Shown: in pieces, positions 1 to 7,585 of the stretch
Numbering within the stretch: the stretch's first letter is position 1
Layout: every line of letters begins with the position of its first letter
DNA from: Caldicellulosiruptor obsidiansis OB47
GTDB taxonomy: Bacteria; Bacillota; Thermoanaerobacteria; Caldicellulosiruptorales; Caldicellulosiruptoraceae
Assembly: GCF_000145215.1 (NCBI RefSeq)
Contig: NC_014392.1
Coordinates: 1,310,001 to 1,374,000, forward strand
DNA length: 64,000 bases
Direction of reading: 5' to 3'
Position numbers and translations under genes: made by a program
The notes under the pieces: model-generated
Database searches by the model: none
Seen by the model: only the letters and a program-made list of their open reading frames with translations
Told to the model about the DNA's origin: nothing

Positions 1-735
1 TAAGCCATCTAAAATTCCATCTCCATCTGTATCAGGATTTGATGGATCAGAATATACAATTGTTCCAAGACCTGTTCGTGCACCTGAAATTTCAACAGAA
101 TCTGGAACACCATCTTCGTCTGTATCAATTGGTTCTGTAACTATTTCAGTTATTCGCTTGAACACCTGTGGTAGTTGAGAAGCAGAAGATACAGGAAAAT
201 ACATGCCTCCTGTTTGGGTTGCTATATCTCTCAAAAGATTTTCGTCAACGCTGGTTCCTAAACCTATAGTATATATTGTTATACCATTGTTTTTTGCTTC
301 AGTTGTGAGATTATTGTCGTAATATCCTTCACCATCTGTTAAAAGTATAATTACTTTTATTCTATCCTCAGAACTATGAGAAATTAATTGCTGGTTTGCA
401 ATTCTAATGCCTTCTGCAATGTTTGTTCCGCCCCAGCTATCAATCCTGTCAATTGCATTTTTTACGGCTTGAAAATCAGTCGTTAAAGGCTGCAGTAAAT
501 AACCAAAATCATCGAAATCGACAACAGCTGCTCTATCCCCTTGTATCAAGGCATCAACAAATGATTTTGCAGCAATTTTTCTATAACCGTTTGGATCATT
601 CCAGCTCATGCTGCCAGATGAATCTAACACAAATACAAGGTCTATATAATTGACTTGTTGATTTATTTCTCTTTCGCCTTTATTTATTGGAACCTCCCAA
701 ATTGCTTTCCATGTTGGGATATAAAATAATACAAA
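1..735 (-). pseudogene. C-terminal continuation of frameshifted VWA/TSP3 surface protein (runs off window)
   Basis: This open frame has no start of its own and continues the protein encoded at 680-2137 in another frame. It encodes a von Willebrand A domain. The MIDAS motif DSSGS lies at about 612-626, a TN-containing motif at about 420-425, and LLTDGEG near 330-345. After the VWA domain come calcium-binding repeats (DTDEDGVPD near 105-125 and DTDGDGILD near 5-30). The frame stays open to base 1, so the C-terminus lies outside the window. A one-base surplus near 731-742 separates it from the N-terminal part; removing one base there restores an uninterrupted reading across the junction. VWA domains with MIDAS bind metal-dependent protein or matrix ligands. 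Whether the break is a real mutation or a sequence error cannot be decided here. Confidence 0.75.
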
Positions 736-2137
736 GTGTTGTAAAATGGTTTGTTTTTGCCCATACCACTTTGTTTACAGGATCAACACCTTGTTCGTCA
801 AGTGGAACAAAAGTCATCAAATCTTCATCAAGATAAAACATTTTTACATTTTGAAAATCTTGATTGGGGATTTTGCTTGTATCAATTGGTATAAATACTG
901 TCGCTTCTTTAAAAGGTGCATATACTTCAATATCAACTGGTGTTGAAACTATTCCGTAAATTTCAGAAAATACTTCTTCGTCTTTTAGATTGTTTATTTC
1001 AACAAAGGGTGAAATGTCCCCTTCTGCAACAATTTCTACTTTTGTTCCAGTCTGATCGTCTTTAAAGGTTTGCTTATATTCCTCAAGTCCGTCAGGTAAA
1101 CCATCAGCATCACAATCAGGATTATTAGGATCAGTTCCTAATAAGTATTCACTTTTGTCACTCAGTCCATCTTCATCCGTATCAAATTTCAAAGGAGAAC
1201 TTTTAAATGTAAATATTTCGAAATAGTCATCTAAACCATCGTTATCTGTGTCTGGCAAAAGCGGGTCAGTATTGTATTTTTGTTCATCTATATTAGTTAA
1301 CTTGTCCTCATCAGGGTCTTCTTGCCAGTCTGGTATACCATCTTTATCAGTATCAATTAATTTTCCATCAGTAAGGTTAAAAAGCTTTAATATTTCAAAA
1401 AAGTCAGAAAGATTGTCTCCGTCGGTGTCTAACTTATTTGTTTTAAGACCAAACTTTTCTTCTAAAAAATCTGGACATTTATCATTATCTTTGTCCTGAA
1501 GCTTTAAAATAGCAATATTAAGTTCATTTAACTGTTCCCATGCTTTTCGATAAAATTGAATAGCTTGTTCATTGTTCTTTTTGCCTTCAAATTCAACACC
1601 TTTATTAAACTCTTCAATTGCTTTTAAAAGTTCTTTCTTTTGTTTTTGGGTAAATATAGTTTGATTATTTTCGCAAACTATTTTTAGATTCTCTGTAACT
1701 ATCCTTGTTACTGCAATAAGATTCAGTTTAATTCCTTCTAAAGTTGAATCATAATGTTTCTTAAAGTTACTGTGCTTTTGATAAAATTCAAGTTGCCTTA
1801 CAGCCTTTTCAATGCAGTCAAAAAAGGCTGAATTAGTGATTGTGGTATCACTATCAAATTGATTTACAGCTTTTGTTAAATAAATTAATATCTTTTTGAC
1901 CTTTTCCTCAGGTGATGGTTTTAAGTCATAAAATAATTCAGGGAGAGTAGAAATTTTTTTAATTTGAATTTGTAAAAGTTCACGGGGATTTTGGATTTGA
2001 GAAGAGTTTTGAGAGGTTTGAAATACTGATGCATCTCTCGATGATAAATTATCTGATTTGACAAAGTAAGGGGAAAAAAGGTTGATAGTAAATAACAATA
2101 CAATCAATAATGAAATAAATTTCTTCAAATATCTCAT
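680..2137 (-). CDS. Secreted calcium-binding-repeat protein, N-terminal part of a frameshifted VWA protein
   Basis: The 485-residue reading begins MRYLKKFISLLIVLLF, a Sec signal peptide, followed by a mostly helical region to about residue 215. A run of thrombospondin type 3-like repeats then spans about residues 215-345, with DxDxDGxxD loops such as DTDGDNLSD, DTDKDGIPD and DTDNDGLDD, which normally bind calcium. A further non-repetitive stretch follows. The last roughly 16 residues are an artefact of frame loss: in the other frame the chain continues directly into the VWA domain at 1-735. It is probably an exported, calcium-stabilised surface protein. The start is supported by a ribosome site just upstream (GGAGGG) and a promoter at 2184-2211. 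The ligand is unknown. Confidence 0.75.
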   Translation of the reverse strand: MRYLKKFISLLIVLLFTINLFSPYFVKSDNLSSRDASVFQTSQNSSQIQNPRELLQIQIKKISTLPELFYDLKPSPEEKVKKILIYLTKAVNQFDSDTTITNSAFFDCIEKAVRQLEFYQKHSNFKKHYDSTLEGIKLNLIAVTRIVTENLKIVCENNQTIFTQKQKKELLKAIEEFNKGVEFEGKKNNEQAIQFYRKAWEQLNELNIAILKLQDKDNDKCPDFLEEKFGLKTNKLDTDGDNLSDFFEILKLFNLTDGKLIDTDKDGIPDWQEDPDEDKLTNIDEQKYNTDPLLPDTDNDGLDDYFEIFTFKSSPLKFDTDEDGLSDKSEYLLGTDPNNPDCDADGLPDGLEEYKQTFKDDQTGTKVEIVAEGDISPFVEINNLKDEEVFSEIYGIVSTPVDIEVYAPFKEATVFIPIDTSKIPNQDFQNVKMFYLDEDLMTFVPLDEQGVDPVNKVVWAKTNHFTTLCIILYPNMESNLGGSNK

Positions 2138-2183
2138 ATAAAACCCTCCTAACTCCTAAAAATTTGAATAATCTTATAAACAT

Positions 2184-2211
2184 TTTATAATAATTACAAG
2201 AATTTTGTCAA
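2184..2211 (-). promoter_or_regulatory. SigA-type promoter of the VWA/TSP3 gene
   Basis: On the minus strand TTGACA (2206-2211) is followed after 16 bases by TATAAA (2184-2189), about 45 bases upstream of the start codon. TAAAAT with an 18-base spacer is an overlapping alternative -10. Confidence 0.55.
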
Positions 2212-2245
2212 TAAATCCATGATTTTTAGGTAATTTATTAAAGAA

Positions 2246-2271
2246 GCTATCCAATTATCTTTTTGGATAGC
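2246..2271 (-). terminator. Rho-independent terminator after the YteA-like gene
   Basis: A perfect 9-bp stem (GCTATCCAA paired with TTGGATAGC) with an 8-base loop lies 9 bases past the stop at 2281. It is followed on the minus strand by a T-rich tail. Confidence 0.6.
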
Positions 2272-2280
2272 CCTTCTATT

Positions 2281-2898
2281 TTAAAAATTATCAGTAGAAA
2301 TTTTATCTATTTCTTCGACACTATCATCAATATCATTTATATTTTTGTAATAATTTCTTCCATCAAATACAATCTCATCCTGTGGACCGTTGCTTGTGGA
2401 ATGCATTTCAAGGATGCTCCACATATCTGTGCCATCATGTTCTTCTTCACCTTGACTTGGAAACTTGTCATTGAAAGGTTTGCCCAGCACCTTTTCTTCG
2501 ATTGGTCTTTGATCTGTTTTATAATTTTCTTGTTTTTCCATCTTTTTCTGACACTCTATACAAAATTCTGCATAAGGTATTGCTAAAAGCCTTTCAATAG
2601 AAATCTCCTTTTTGCAGGATATACAGTAGCCAAAGTTTCCCTCTTCGATTTTAGATAGTGCTTTTTCAATCAATTTAAGTTTCTTTTTCATGTCAGCTTT
2701 CAAGCTCATGTTCTTTTCCATTTCAAATAGGTCTGATGCAATGTCAGCTGGATGATTGTCATAGTTTGAAACCTCGTTTGAATACACTGTGCTAAAGTTC
2801 GAAATTTGATTATCTTTAGTATTTTTTAGATACCTTTCTAATTCGGATTTTTTATCTAAGAGCATTTTTTTGATCATTTCCATTTCGGCTGGCTTCAA
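2281..2898 (-). CDS. YteA-family TraR/DksA-type zinc-finger protein
   Basis: The 205-residue protein has an N-terminal helical part and a C4 zinc finger (CISC near residue 112 and CIEC near residue 133) of the DksA/TraR type. Its layout matches the Bacillus YteA family, in which the zinc finger is followed by a C-terminal tail of about 70 residues. Family members are sporulation-associated or general regulators; DksA relatives act in the RNA polymerase secondary channel, but for YteA this is not established. The start is a TTG at 2898, chosen because AGGAGA sits 7-9 bases upstream. The gene follows the DUF5665 gene on the same strand, 27 bases after that gene's corrected stop, so the two are probably cotranscribed. 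Confidence 0.8.
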   Translation of the reverse strand: MKPAEMEMIKKMLLDKKSELERYLKNTKDNQISNFSTVYSNEVSNYDNHPADIASDLFEMEKNMSLKADMKKKLKLIEKALSKIEEGNFGYCISCKKEISIERLLAIPYAEFCIECQKKMEKQENYKTDQRPIEEKVLGKPFNDKFPSQGEEEHDGTDMWSILEMHSTSNGPQDEIVFDGRNYYKNINDIDDSVEEIDKISTDNF

Positions 2899-2925
2899 TA
2901 TGAATCTCTCCTTTTAATGAAGATT

Positions 2926-3202
2926 TTAATGCATATAAAACTTTACAAACTTCAAAATCTCAGCGATATACCGACCTATTACAGGAAGGTTGTATTTTAC
3001 AATAGCATTAAGTATATACAAAAGAAGAGCACCTAAAATAGAAAAACCAAAAGCTGTTCCAAATCCTCTTGCAGTACCAGATAAGAAATTCATAAAAATT
3101 ATTTTTTTGGGTTTTTAAATATTCTATATAGTCGCTTAAATTCATTCTTTCTAGCTTTAAAATAAAATCATTTAATTTTTCTTCAAATTCATTTTTTGAC
3201 AT
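2926..3202 (-). pseudogene. DUF5665-type small membrane protein, frameshifted at an A-tract
   Basis: Read as it stands, the frame beginning MSKNEFEEKLNDF ends as a 64-residue product with an aberrant tail. Adding one A to the A5 run at 3112-3116 (minus strand) makes the frame continue into a typical DUF5665 C-terminus: a motif close to GFGTAFGFSILGA, a membrane segment and a stop at 2926-2928, about 92 residues in all. The intact family is short, with an N-terminal helix and one hydrophobic glycine-rich segment; its function is unknown. It begins beside and divergent from mtnP. A ribosome site (GGTGAG) precedes the ATG at 3202. Confidence 0.65.
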
Positions 3203-3230
3203 AATCTCACCTTCTCAATAAATTATTTTG

Positions 3231-3259
3231 TTGATTTTCGCTCATTTTATTTATATAAT
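3231..3259 (+). promoter_or_regulatory. SigA promoter of mtnP-mtnA
   Basis: TTGATT (3231-3236) and TATAAT (3254-3259) are separated by exactly 17 bases, 44 bases upstream of the mtnP ATG. No riboswitch-sized leader fits in this short gap. Confidence 0.65.
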
Positions 3260-3302
3260 TTTTTTGAAATGCGAAAGTTTTTATCATTGGAGGTAAAGAA
3301 AG

Positions 3303-4076
3303 ATGGAATACAGAGCTGATATAGGAGTATTTGGTGGTTCCGGCTTTTATTCTTTGGAAGACAATGTTGAAGAGATAGAACTTGAAACACCATATGGGAG
3401 ACCAAGTGATAAGATTTCTTTACTCGAAATTCATGGCAAAAAGGTGGCTTTTTTGCCTCGACATGGTAAAAATCATCAATATCCTCCACATTTAATTCCA
3501 TATAGAGCAAATCTCTGGGCAATGAAAATGCTCGGAGTAAAAAAAATAATTGGACCTACTGCATCTGGAAGTTTAAAGCCTGAGATAAAACCTGGAGATT
3601 TTGTTGTATGTGATCAGTTTGTTGATAGGACATGGGGAAGGAAAGATACATTCTTTGAAGGTCCTGAAGTAAGGCACATATCCGCTGCAAAACCGTACTG
3701 TGAATACTTGAGAAAGATTGCAATTGAATCTGCAAAAGAGCTTGGAATTACTGTACATGAAAAAGGAACTGTGGTTGTGATACAAGGTCCAAGGTTTTCA
3801 ACAACAGCTGAGAGTAGATGGTTTTCAAGCATGGGCTGGGATGTTATCAACATGACCCAGTATCCAGAAGTTATCCTTGCAAAAGAGCTTGGCATCTGCT
3901 ATGTGAATATATCGCTTATTACAGATTATGATGCTGGACTTGAGGGAAGAGATGATATAAAGCCTGTAACAGAGGAAGAAGTTTATAGAGTTTTTAGAGA
4001 GAATAATGACAAAGTAAAGAAGCTTATATATAGAATGATTGAAAAGATTGATGTAGATTATATTTGCGAGGAGTAA
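3303..4076 (+). CDS. mtnP: S-methyl-5'-thioadenosine phosphorylase
   Basis: This 257-residue protein of the purine nucleoside phosphorylase superfamily cleaves methylthioadenosine with phosphate to adenine and methylthioribose-1-phosphate, the first step of methionine salvage and of clearing the by-product of polyamine synthesis. Visible family marks are the N-terminal GVFGGSGFY, LPRHGKNH near residue 58, the GPTASGSL phosphate/sugar region near residue 90, the QGPRFSTTAESR loop and NMTQYPE. Length is normal. GGAGG precedes the ATG. mtnA follows 7 bases after the stop and uses the product of this enzyme. speE in the same window generates its substrate. Confidence 0.93.
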   Translation: MEYRADIGVFGGSGFYSLEDNVEEIELETPYGRPSDKISLLEIHGKKVAFLPRHGKNHQYPPHLIPYRANLWAMKMLGVKKIIGPTASGSLKPEIKPGDFVVCDQFVDRTWGRKDTFFEGPEVRHISAAKPYCEYLRKIAIESAKELGITVHEKGTVVVIQGPRFSTTAESRWFSSMGWDVINMTQYPEVILAKELGICYVNISLITDYDAGLEGRDDIKPVTEEEVYRVFRENNDKVKKLIYRMIEKIDVDYICEE

Positions 4077-4083
4077 GAAGAAA

Positions 4084-5112
4084 ATGAAACACTTTGAGTT
4101 TGAAAATGATAAGCTCATTGTGCTTGACCAGAGAAAGCTGCCATTTGAAAAAGAGTATTTTGTTTGTAGCACATATCAGGATGTATATATAGCAATAAAG
4201 GATATGATTATAAGAGGAGCACCGCTTATTGGAATTGTTGCCGCATATGGAGTTGTGTTGGGATTTAGGGAGATAATTGAAAAGAACCTGGAGTCTAATA
4301 AAATTTATGAGATTATAAAATATCTTGCAAGCTCAAGACCCACAGCTGTGAATCTTTTCTGGGCACTTGAGAGAATGAAAAAGCTTTTTGAAGATGCAAG
4401 AAATTTTTCTCAAAATCAAATTTATAGTGTGCTGCTGGATGAGGCAAGGAAAATAGAAGATGAAGACAAAAGTATCAATAAAAAGATTGGTGAGCATGGA
4501 AATACACTTATAAAAGAAGGTGCAAATATCCTTACTCACTGTAATGCAGGAGCTTTAGCAACAGGCGGGTATGGAACTGCACTTGGTGTCATCCGTGAAG
4601 CTCACTTTACCGGCAAGAATATTCATGTTTATGTAGATGAGACCAGGCCGTATCTTCAGGGGGCAAGGCTCACAGCTTTTGAGCTTTCTGAAGATGGTAT
4701 TCCCAACACAGTTATCTGTGACAACATGGCAGGTTATCTTATGAAACTTGGGAAAATTGATTGCGTTATTGTTGGTGCAGATAGAATTGCTTTAAATGGA
4801 GATACAGCAAACAAGATTGGAACTTACTCTCTTTCTGTTTTAGCAAAGCACCATGGTATTCCTTTTTACATTGCAGCACCTATTTCAACTATTGATTTTA
4901 ATATAAAATCTGGACTGAAGATTCCTATTGAAGAGAGAAGCGAAGAGGAGATAAGATTTTTCAATGGTAAAAAGATTGTTCCGGATGAATCGAAGGTTTT
5001 TAATCCTGCATTTGATGTGACACCGGCTGAAAATATCACCGCTATAATTACAGAAAAAGGTGTTGTTTTTCCACCCTTTGAGGAGAATATCTCAAAACTC
5101 AAAGAAAAGTGA
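4084..5112 (+). CDS. mtnA: Methylthioribose-1-phosphate isomerase
   Basis: This 342-residue member of the eIF2B-alpha-like family converts methylthioribose-1-phosphate to methylthioribulose-1-phosphate. Conserved stretches include RGAPLIGIVAAYG, SSRPTAVNLFWAL, the catalytic-region cysteine in LTHCNAGALATGGYGTALG, the DETRPYLQGARLT motif and GADRIALNGDTANKIGT. It forms a two-gene operon with mtnP and ends in a strong terminator. Its last 55 or so bases and the terminator are duplicated in diverged form at 7273-7382. Confidence 0.94.
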   Translation: MKHFEFENDKLIVLDQRKLPFEKEYFVCSTYQDVYIAIKDMIIRGAPLIGIVAAYGVVLGFREIIEKNLESNKIYEIIKYLASSRPTAVNLFWALERMKKLFEDARNFSQNQIYSVLLDEARKIEDEDKSINKKIGEHGNTLIKEGANILTHCNAGALATGGYGTALGVIREAHFTGKNIHVYVDETRPYLQGARLTAFELSEDGIPNTVICDNMAGYLMKLGKIDCVIVGADRIALNGDTANKIGTYSLSVLAKHHGIPFYIAAPISTIDFNIKSGLKIPIEERSEEEIRFFNGKKIVPDESKVFNPAFDVTPAENITAIITEKGVVFPPFEENISKLKEK

Positions 5113-5172
5113 GTTGTCAAAAACGGGGTATTGTAAGAATTGAATACCCCGTTCTATATTTTATTTTTTATG
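5056..5172 (+). repeat. mtnA 3' end plus terminator, copy 1 of a direct duplication
   Basis: The end of mtnA, its stop codon, the terminator and a few bases beyond are matched by 7273-7382 at roughly 85-90% identity with small indels. This is the functional copy. The duplication brackets about 2.1 kb that holds transposase remnants and a small membrane-protein gene. Confidence 0.85.
5122..5153 (+). terminator. Terminator of mtnP-mtnA
   Basis: A perfect 11-bp stem (AACGGGGTATT with AATACCCCGTT) and a 10-base loop are followed by a T-rich run. It lies 10 bases after the mtnA stop. Confidence 0.85.
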
Positions 5173-5348
5173 ATTTGCTGAAAAACTGTTACATGCTTCC
5201 TTGAGTGCTCAAGAAGGTTGGTGCAAAAAATAATGAATTTTTGAAAGGGACTTTTCTTTTGTTACTATATTTACTTTGTATGGTTATTTTTTTATTTAAT
5301 AACCTAAAACTTTCTTACAAAAAGATTTTATCTTAATCATATTTTGTT

Positions 5349-5560
5349 TTCTCGATGCCGAAAATTGATAATTGCAACTGAAAATATATCATTTTACTAA
5401 AAAGTTGAGGTAATGTACTTGTTTTTTGTCTAATCTTACAATTGTAGAGAATCTATATGTGTGGTATAATATCAATAAAGTAAACCGCTCAAGAGGTGAG
5501 TAGAAAATGTTAAGAAGCTAACAAGTAAAGTGTTGAGAAGAACTATAATTTTTTAATTTA
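5349..5560 (+). repeat. Promoter-leader repeat, copy 1
   Basis: It resembles 19309-19520 at roughly 75-80% identity by eye, strongest from ATGCCGAAAATT through the -10 to the mini-ORF. Both copies stand upstream of a + strand gene for a small exported or anchored protein. Confidence 0.7.
5436..5470 (+). promoter_or_regulatory. Promoter with TTACAATTGTA operator-like palindrome, copy 1
   Basis: TTGTAG (5442-5447) and TATAAT (5465-5470) are spaced 17 bases. The palindrome TTACAATTGTA (5436-5446) overlaps the -35. The same core appears in the blaI promoter copies, which suggests, but does not show, control by the BlaI protein at 11267-11647. A mini-ORF follows: GAGGTGAG then ATG TTA AGA AGC TAA at about 5506-5520. 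Confidence 0.5.
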
Positions 5561-5736
5561 AGAAAGACCAGCTAATTAAAGTCAAGAGTTTTTTAAAAAA
5601 TTTTTGATAACATTTTATGGTGTAAAATCCTTTTAAAAGGGTATAAGAAGATAAGCTATCCATTAGAAGTTGACATAACATATGGAGGCTAGACACATAT
5701 TATGGTTAACCAATGTTTCATTAATAAAACAATTAT

Positions 5737-6018
5737 TTATACGCAACAAACAGCAGTCTTGTTAAAACATTTTTGAATATGTTCTTCAGGAATTCTAAGT
5801 TCAAAAGGTTTTTTATCGCGCATGACAGCAAAGATGATACAAATAATTTTTCTCATGACAGCATAAAATAGAACTTTTTTGGGCTTTTGTTGGCACTTTT
5901 TCTGATAGTATTCGAAGAGTACAGGGTTACAAGGCTTAGAGTCTCTTTTGGTTCTGATATTGGCAAGAGCAATTGTAAATAAGATTCTTCGCAAGATTTT
6001 AGAGCCACGTTTAGACAT
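5737..6018 (-). pseudogene. IS110-family transposase, C-terminal fragment
   Basis: The 93-residue frame begins MSKRGSKILRR and continues through NPVLFEYYQKK, KPKKVLFYAVMRKI and KPFELRIPEEH, the typical end of the transposase_20 domain of IS110-family recombinases. The RuvC-like N-terminal half is absent, so it cannot be active. It is not a copy of the element at 17356-18642, whose C-terminus differs, so the island has received at least two IS110 lineages. Confidence 0.75.
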
Positions 6019-6126
6019 TTATTTATCCCTCACCTACCTCTTTGCTGAAATTTGTAAAAGTATATTCGTTTAAATGGAACTCTGGAAAGTAATAACTCAA
6101 TCATGCAATTATGGAGGATTAACCAA

Positions 6127-6753
6127 ATGCAAAAAATATTTCGTAATTCAATGGTAATATTTTCTTTAATTCTCATTGGATCATTGGTATTATTAAGTAT
6201 TAGTTTAAAAATCTCTCACATTAGGGCTGACACAATCTTAAATAAGCATAAGCTAGAAGACAATAGCTCCGAGAGAATTCATATTATAAAAAACAAAAAG
6301 AAATTTATAGCAGATATCATCTCAGTTTTACCCGTTGTTGAAGAAAAGAATATAAACAACTCAACTGTGGACAGCAACATAAGTAAAGTAAAAGCAAAAA
6401 GGCAAGTACATTATAAAATTATTAAAGCTGTGCTAAATGAAGCCAATCACAAAAGCATCCTTGGCCTTGCTTCAAACAAAGATATATATTCATTTGTATC
6501 TGAGAAAGTCCTAAAAATACTCTTTCCCAAACCTACACAAGATACTTATACCTGTTACTATAAGGTAGAACCTGCTGACCCCAAGCAAACCGTTATTTGG
6601 TACAAAAAAGGATATTTTTATTTTGTGTACTGCTTCACAGACTCTTACACCATAAATCCAGCTGACCCTTATGGTGATATAAAAAAAATGGTTCTCTTGG
6701 TTGAGAAAATTAAAAATAAATGGATCATAAGCGATTTTTCAAGCAATAACTGA
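6127..6753 (+). CDS. Small membrane-anchored or exported protein of unknown function
   Basis: The chosen ATG at 6127 has GGAGG 8 bases upstream; an in-frame ATG at 6103 has no ribosome site. The 208-residue product has a hydrophobic N-terminal segment (MVIFSLILIGSLVLLSI region), a basic linker, and a C-terminal domain of about 90 residues with alternating aromatic strands (CYYKVEPADP, GYFYFVYCF, KWIISDF) that looks like a small beta-rich extracellular domain. I do not recognise a family. It lies in the island between transposase fragments, downstream of the promoter at 5436-5470, though about 650 bases away with an inserted IS110 fragment between. Confidence 0.6.
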   Translation: MQKIFRNSMVIFSLILIGSLVLLSISLKISHIRADTILNKHKLEDNSSERIHIIKNKKKFIADIISVLPVVEEKNINNSTVDSNISKVKAKRQVHYKIIKAVLNEANHKSILGLASNKDIYSFVSEKVLKILFPKPTQDTYTCYYKVEPADPKQTVIWYKKGYFYFVYCFTDSYTINPADPYGDIKKMVLLVEKIKNKWIISDFSSNN

Positions 6754-6862
6754 TAAACAGTCCCTATAAAATATAATATGGACACAAATTCTATTTTTAC
6801 TATAACAGATAGTTTTTTGGGTTCTATAATAAATATTGGGGTAGTAAGATAAGAAAAAATAT

Positions 6863-6951
6863 AGCACTTATTCTGAATGCCTGCTATAATTAAGTTGTTT
6901 TCTGGATTCAAAAAAAAACACAAAAGAAAGGAGGCATCCAGAATAAGTGCT
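6863..6951 (+). promoter_or_regulatory. Inverted repeat sequestering the ISL3 transposase start
   Basis: The arms at 6863-6882 and 6932-6951 match in 19 of 20 bases. The right arm contains part of the ribosome site (AAAGGAGG, 6927-6934) and the GTG start (6947-6949). Transcripts entering from outside would fold the start into a hairpin, a common way for insertion sequences to limit transposase made from external promoters. Confidence 0.55.
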
Positions 6952-7272
6952 CAATCATAATTATATCACTGAACTTTTGAAATCAAAAGATATTATCCTC
7001 TACCAAGTAGTAGAAAACGAAGATGAAGTAGAACTCTACATAAGTCAGGTGCAAAAATCTCATGAGTGTCCTAAATGTGGTAGTATCACAAGTAAGATAC
7101 ATGATTATCGTATTCAAAGAGTAAAAGATGTACCAACTGATGGGTAAGAAAACATATTTAGTTTTAAGAAAGCGAAGATATATTTGCAAAAAATGTGGAA
7201 AAAAGTTCTTTGAACACATAAATTTTTTAGGAAAGCATCAAAGAATGACAAATAGATTAGCAGCATACATTA
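6947..7272 (+). pseudogene. ISL3-family transposase, N-terminal fragment, frameshifted and truncated
   Basis: The GTG-started frame encodes ELLKSKDIILYQV and an N-terminal zinc ribbon (CPKCG near residue 43 and CKKCGKKF further on), typical of ISL3 transposases. One surplus G near 7141-7144 breaks the frame after VPTDG; the second frame continues with KKTYLVLRKRRY and RMTNRLAAYI. At about 7272 the sequence switches to the duplicated mtnA tail, so the catalytic DDE domain is gone. Confidence 0.8.
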
Positions 7273-7382
7273 AAGGTGTTATTTTTCCACCGTTTGAGGA
7301 GAATATTTCAAAATTTAAAGAAAAGTAAGTCTTTTAACGGGGTGTTATGAGAAATTGAATACCCCGTTCATTTTTTATACAT
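7273..7382 (+). repeat. mtnA 3' end plus terminator, diverged copy 2
   Basis: It encodes GVIFPPFEENIS and FKEK where mtnA has GVVFPPFEENIS and LKEK, with the same stop position and a decayed form of the same terminator. It is fused in frame to the transposase fragment. Base differences from copy 1 at mostly third positions suggest descent from a related mtnA gene rather than a very recent duplication. Confidence 0.8.
7337..7369 (+). terminator. Diverged copy of the mtnA terminator
   Basis: AACGGGG and CCCCGTT arms are retained with a longer, less paired interior, followed by a T-run. Confidence 0.55.
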
Positions 7383-7585
7383 ATTTTTTAAACTTTTTCT
7401 GCACTATTATAAATAATAAGATACCAAAAATGGCATAAAGTAGTCTGTTTAAAACCAGAATGTTAAAACTCCAATCAATGTTCATATATAATCCTTTAGT
7501 TTGATTTTTTTTTAAACATGAAACAAACTTTAAAAAGCATCCTTGAATATATTTTAAACTTTGGTAATTAATCTAAAAGTAAGAG

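Larger units (their letters stand above)
5161..5736. other. Gene-free stretch with a promoter-leader repeat
   Basis: No convincing coding frame is visible. A short hairpin-prone stretch lies near 5197-5218 (CTTGAG and CTCAAG arms). Positions 5349-5560 resemble 19309-19520 and carry a promoter with a TTACAATTGTA palindrome and a four-codon mini-ORF. The remainder, AT-rich, shows nothing recognisable. Confidence 0.5.

Noticed and set aside
1000-1500. Periodic DNA repeats resembling a tandem array or CRISPR-like array
   Set aside because: The periodicity comes from codons for calcium-binding DxDxDG repeats; spacers are not unique inserts and repeat units are not constant.
2263-2586. A + strand frame opposite the YteA-like gene
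   Set aside because: Antisense to a clear zinc-finger gene and hydrophobic only by reverse-complement composition.
3203-3302. SAM-type riboswitch ahead of the methionine-salvage genes
   Set aside because: The promoter leaves only about 40 bases of leader, too short for any known SAM riboswitch.
5197-5218. Short hairpin as a second mtnA terminator
   Set aside because: No T-run follows and the strong terminator at 5122-5153 already ends the operon.
5056-7382. The mtnA-tail direct repeats as classical att sites of an integrated element
   Set aside because: No integrase gene lies between them and the repeats are diverged and long; recombination or allele capture fits better.
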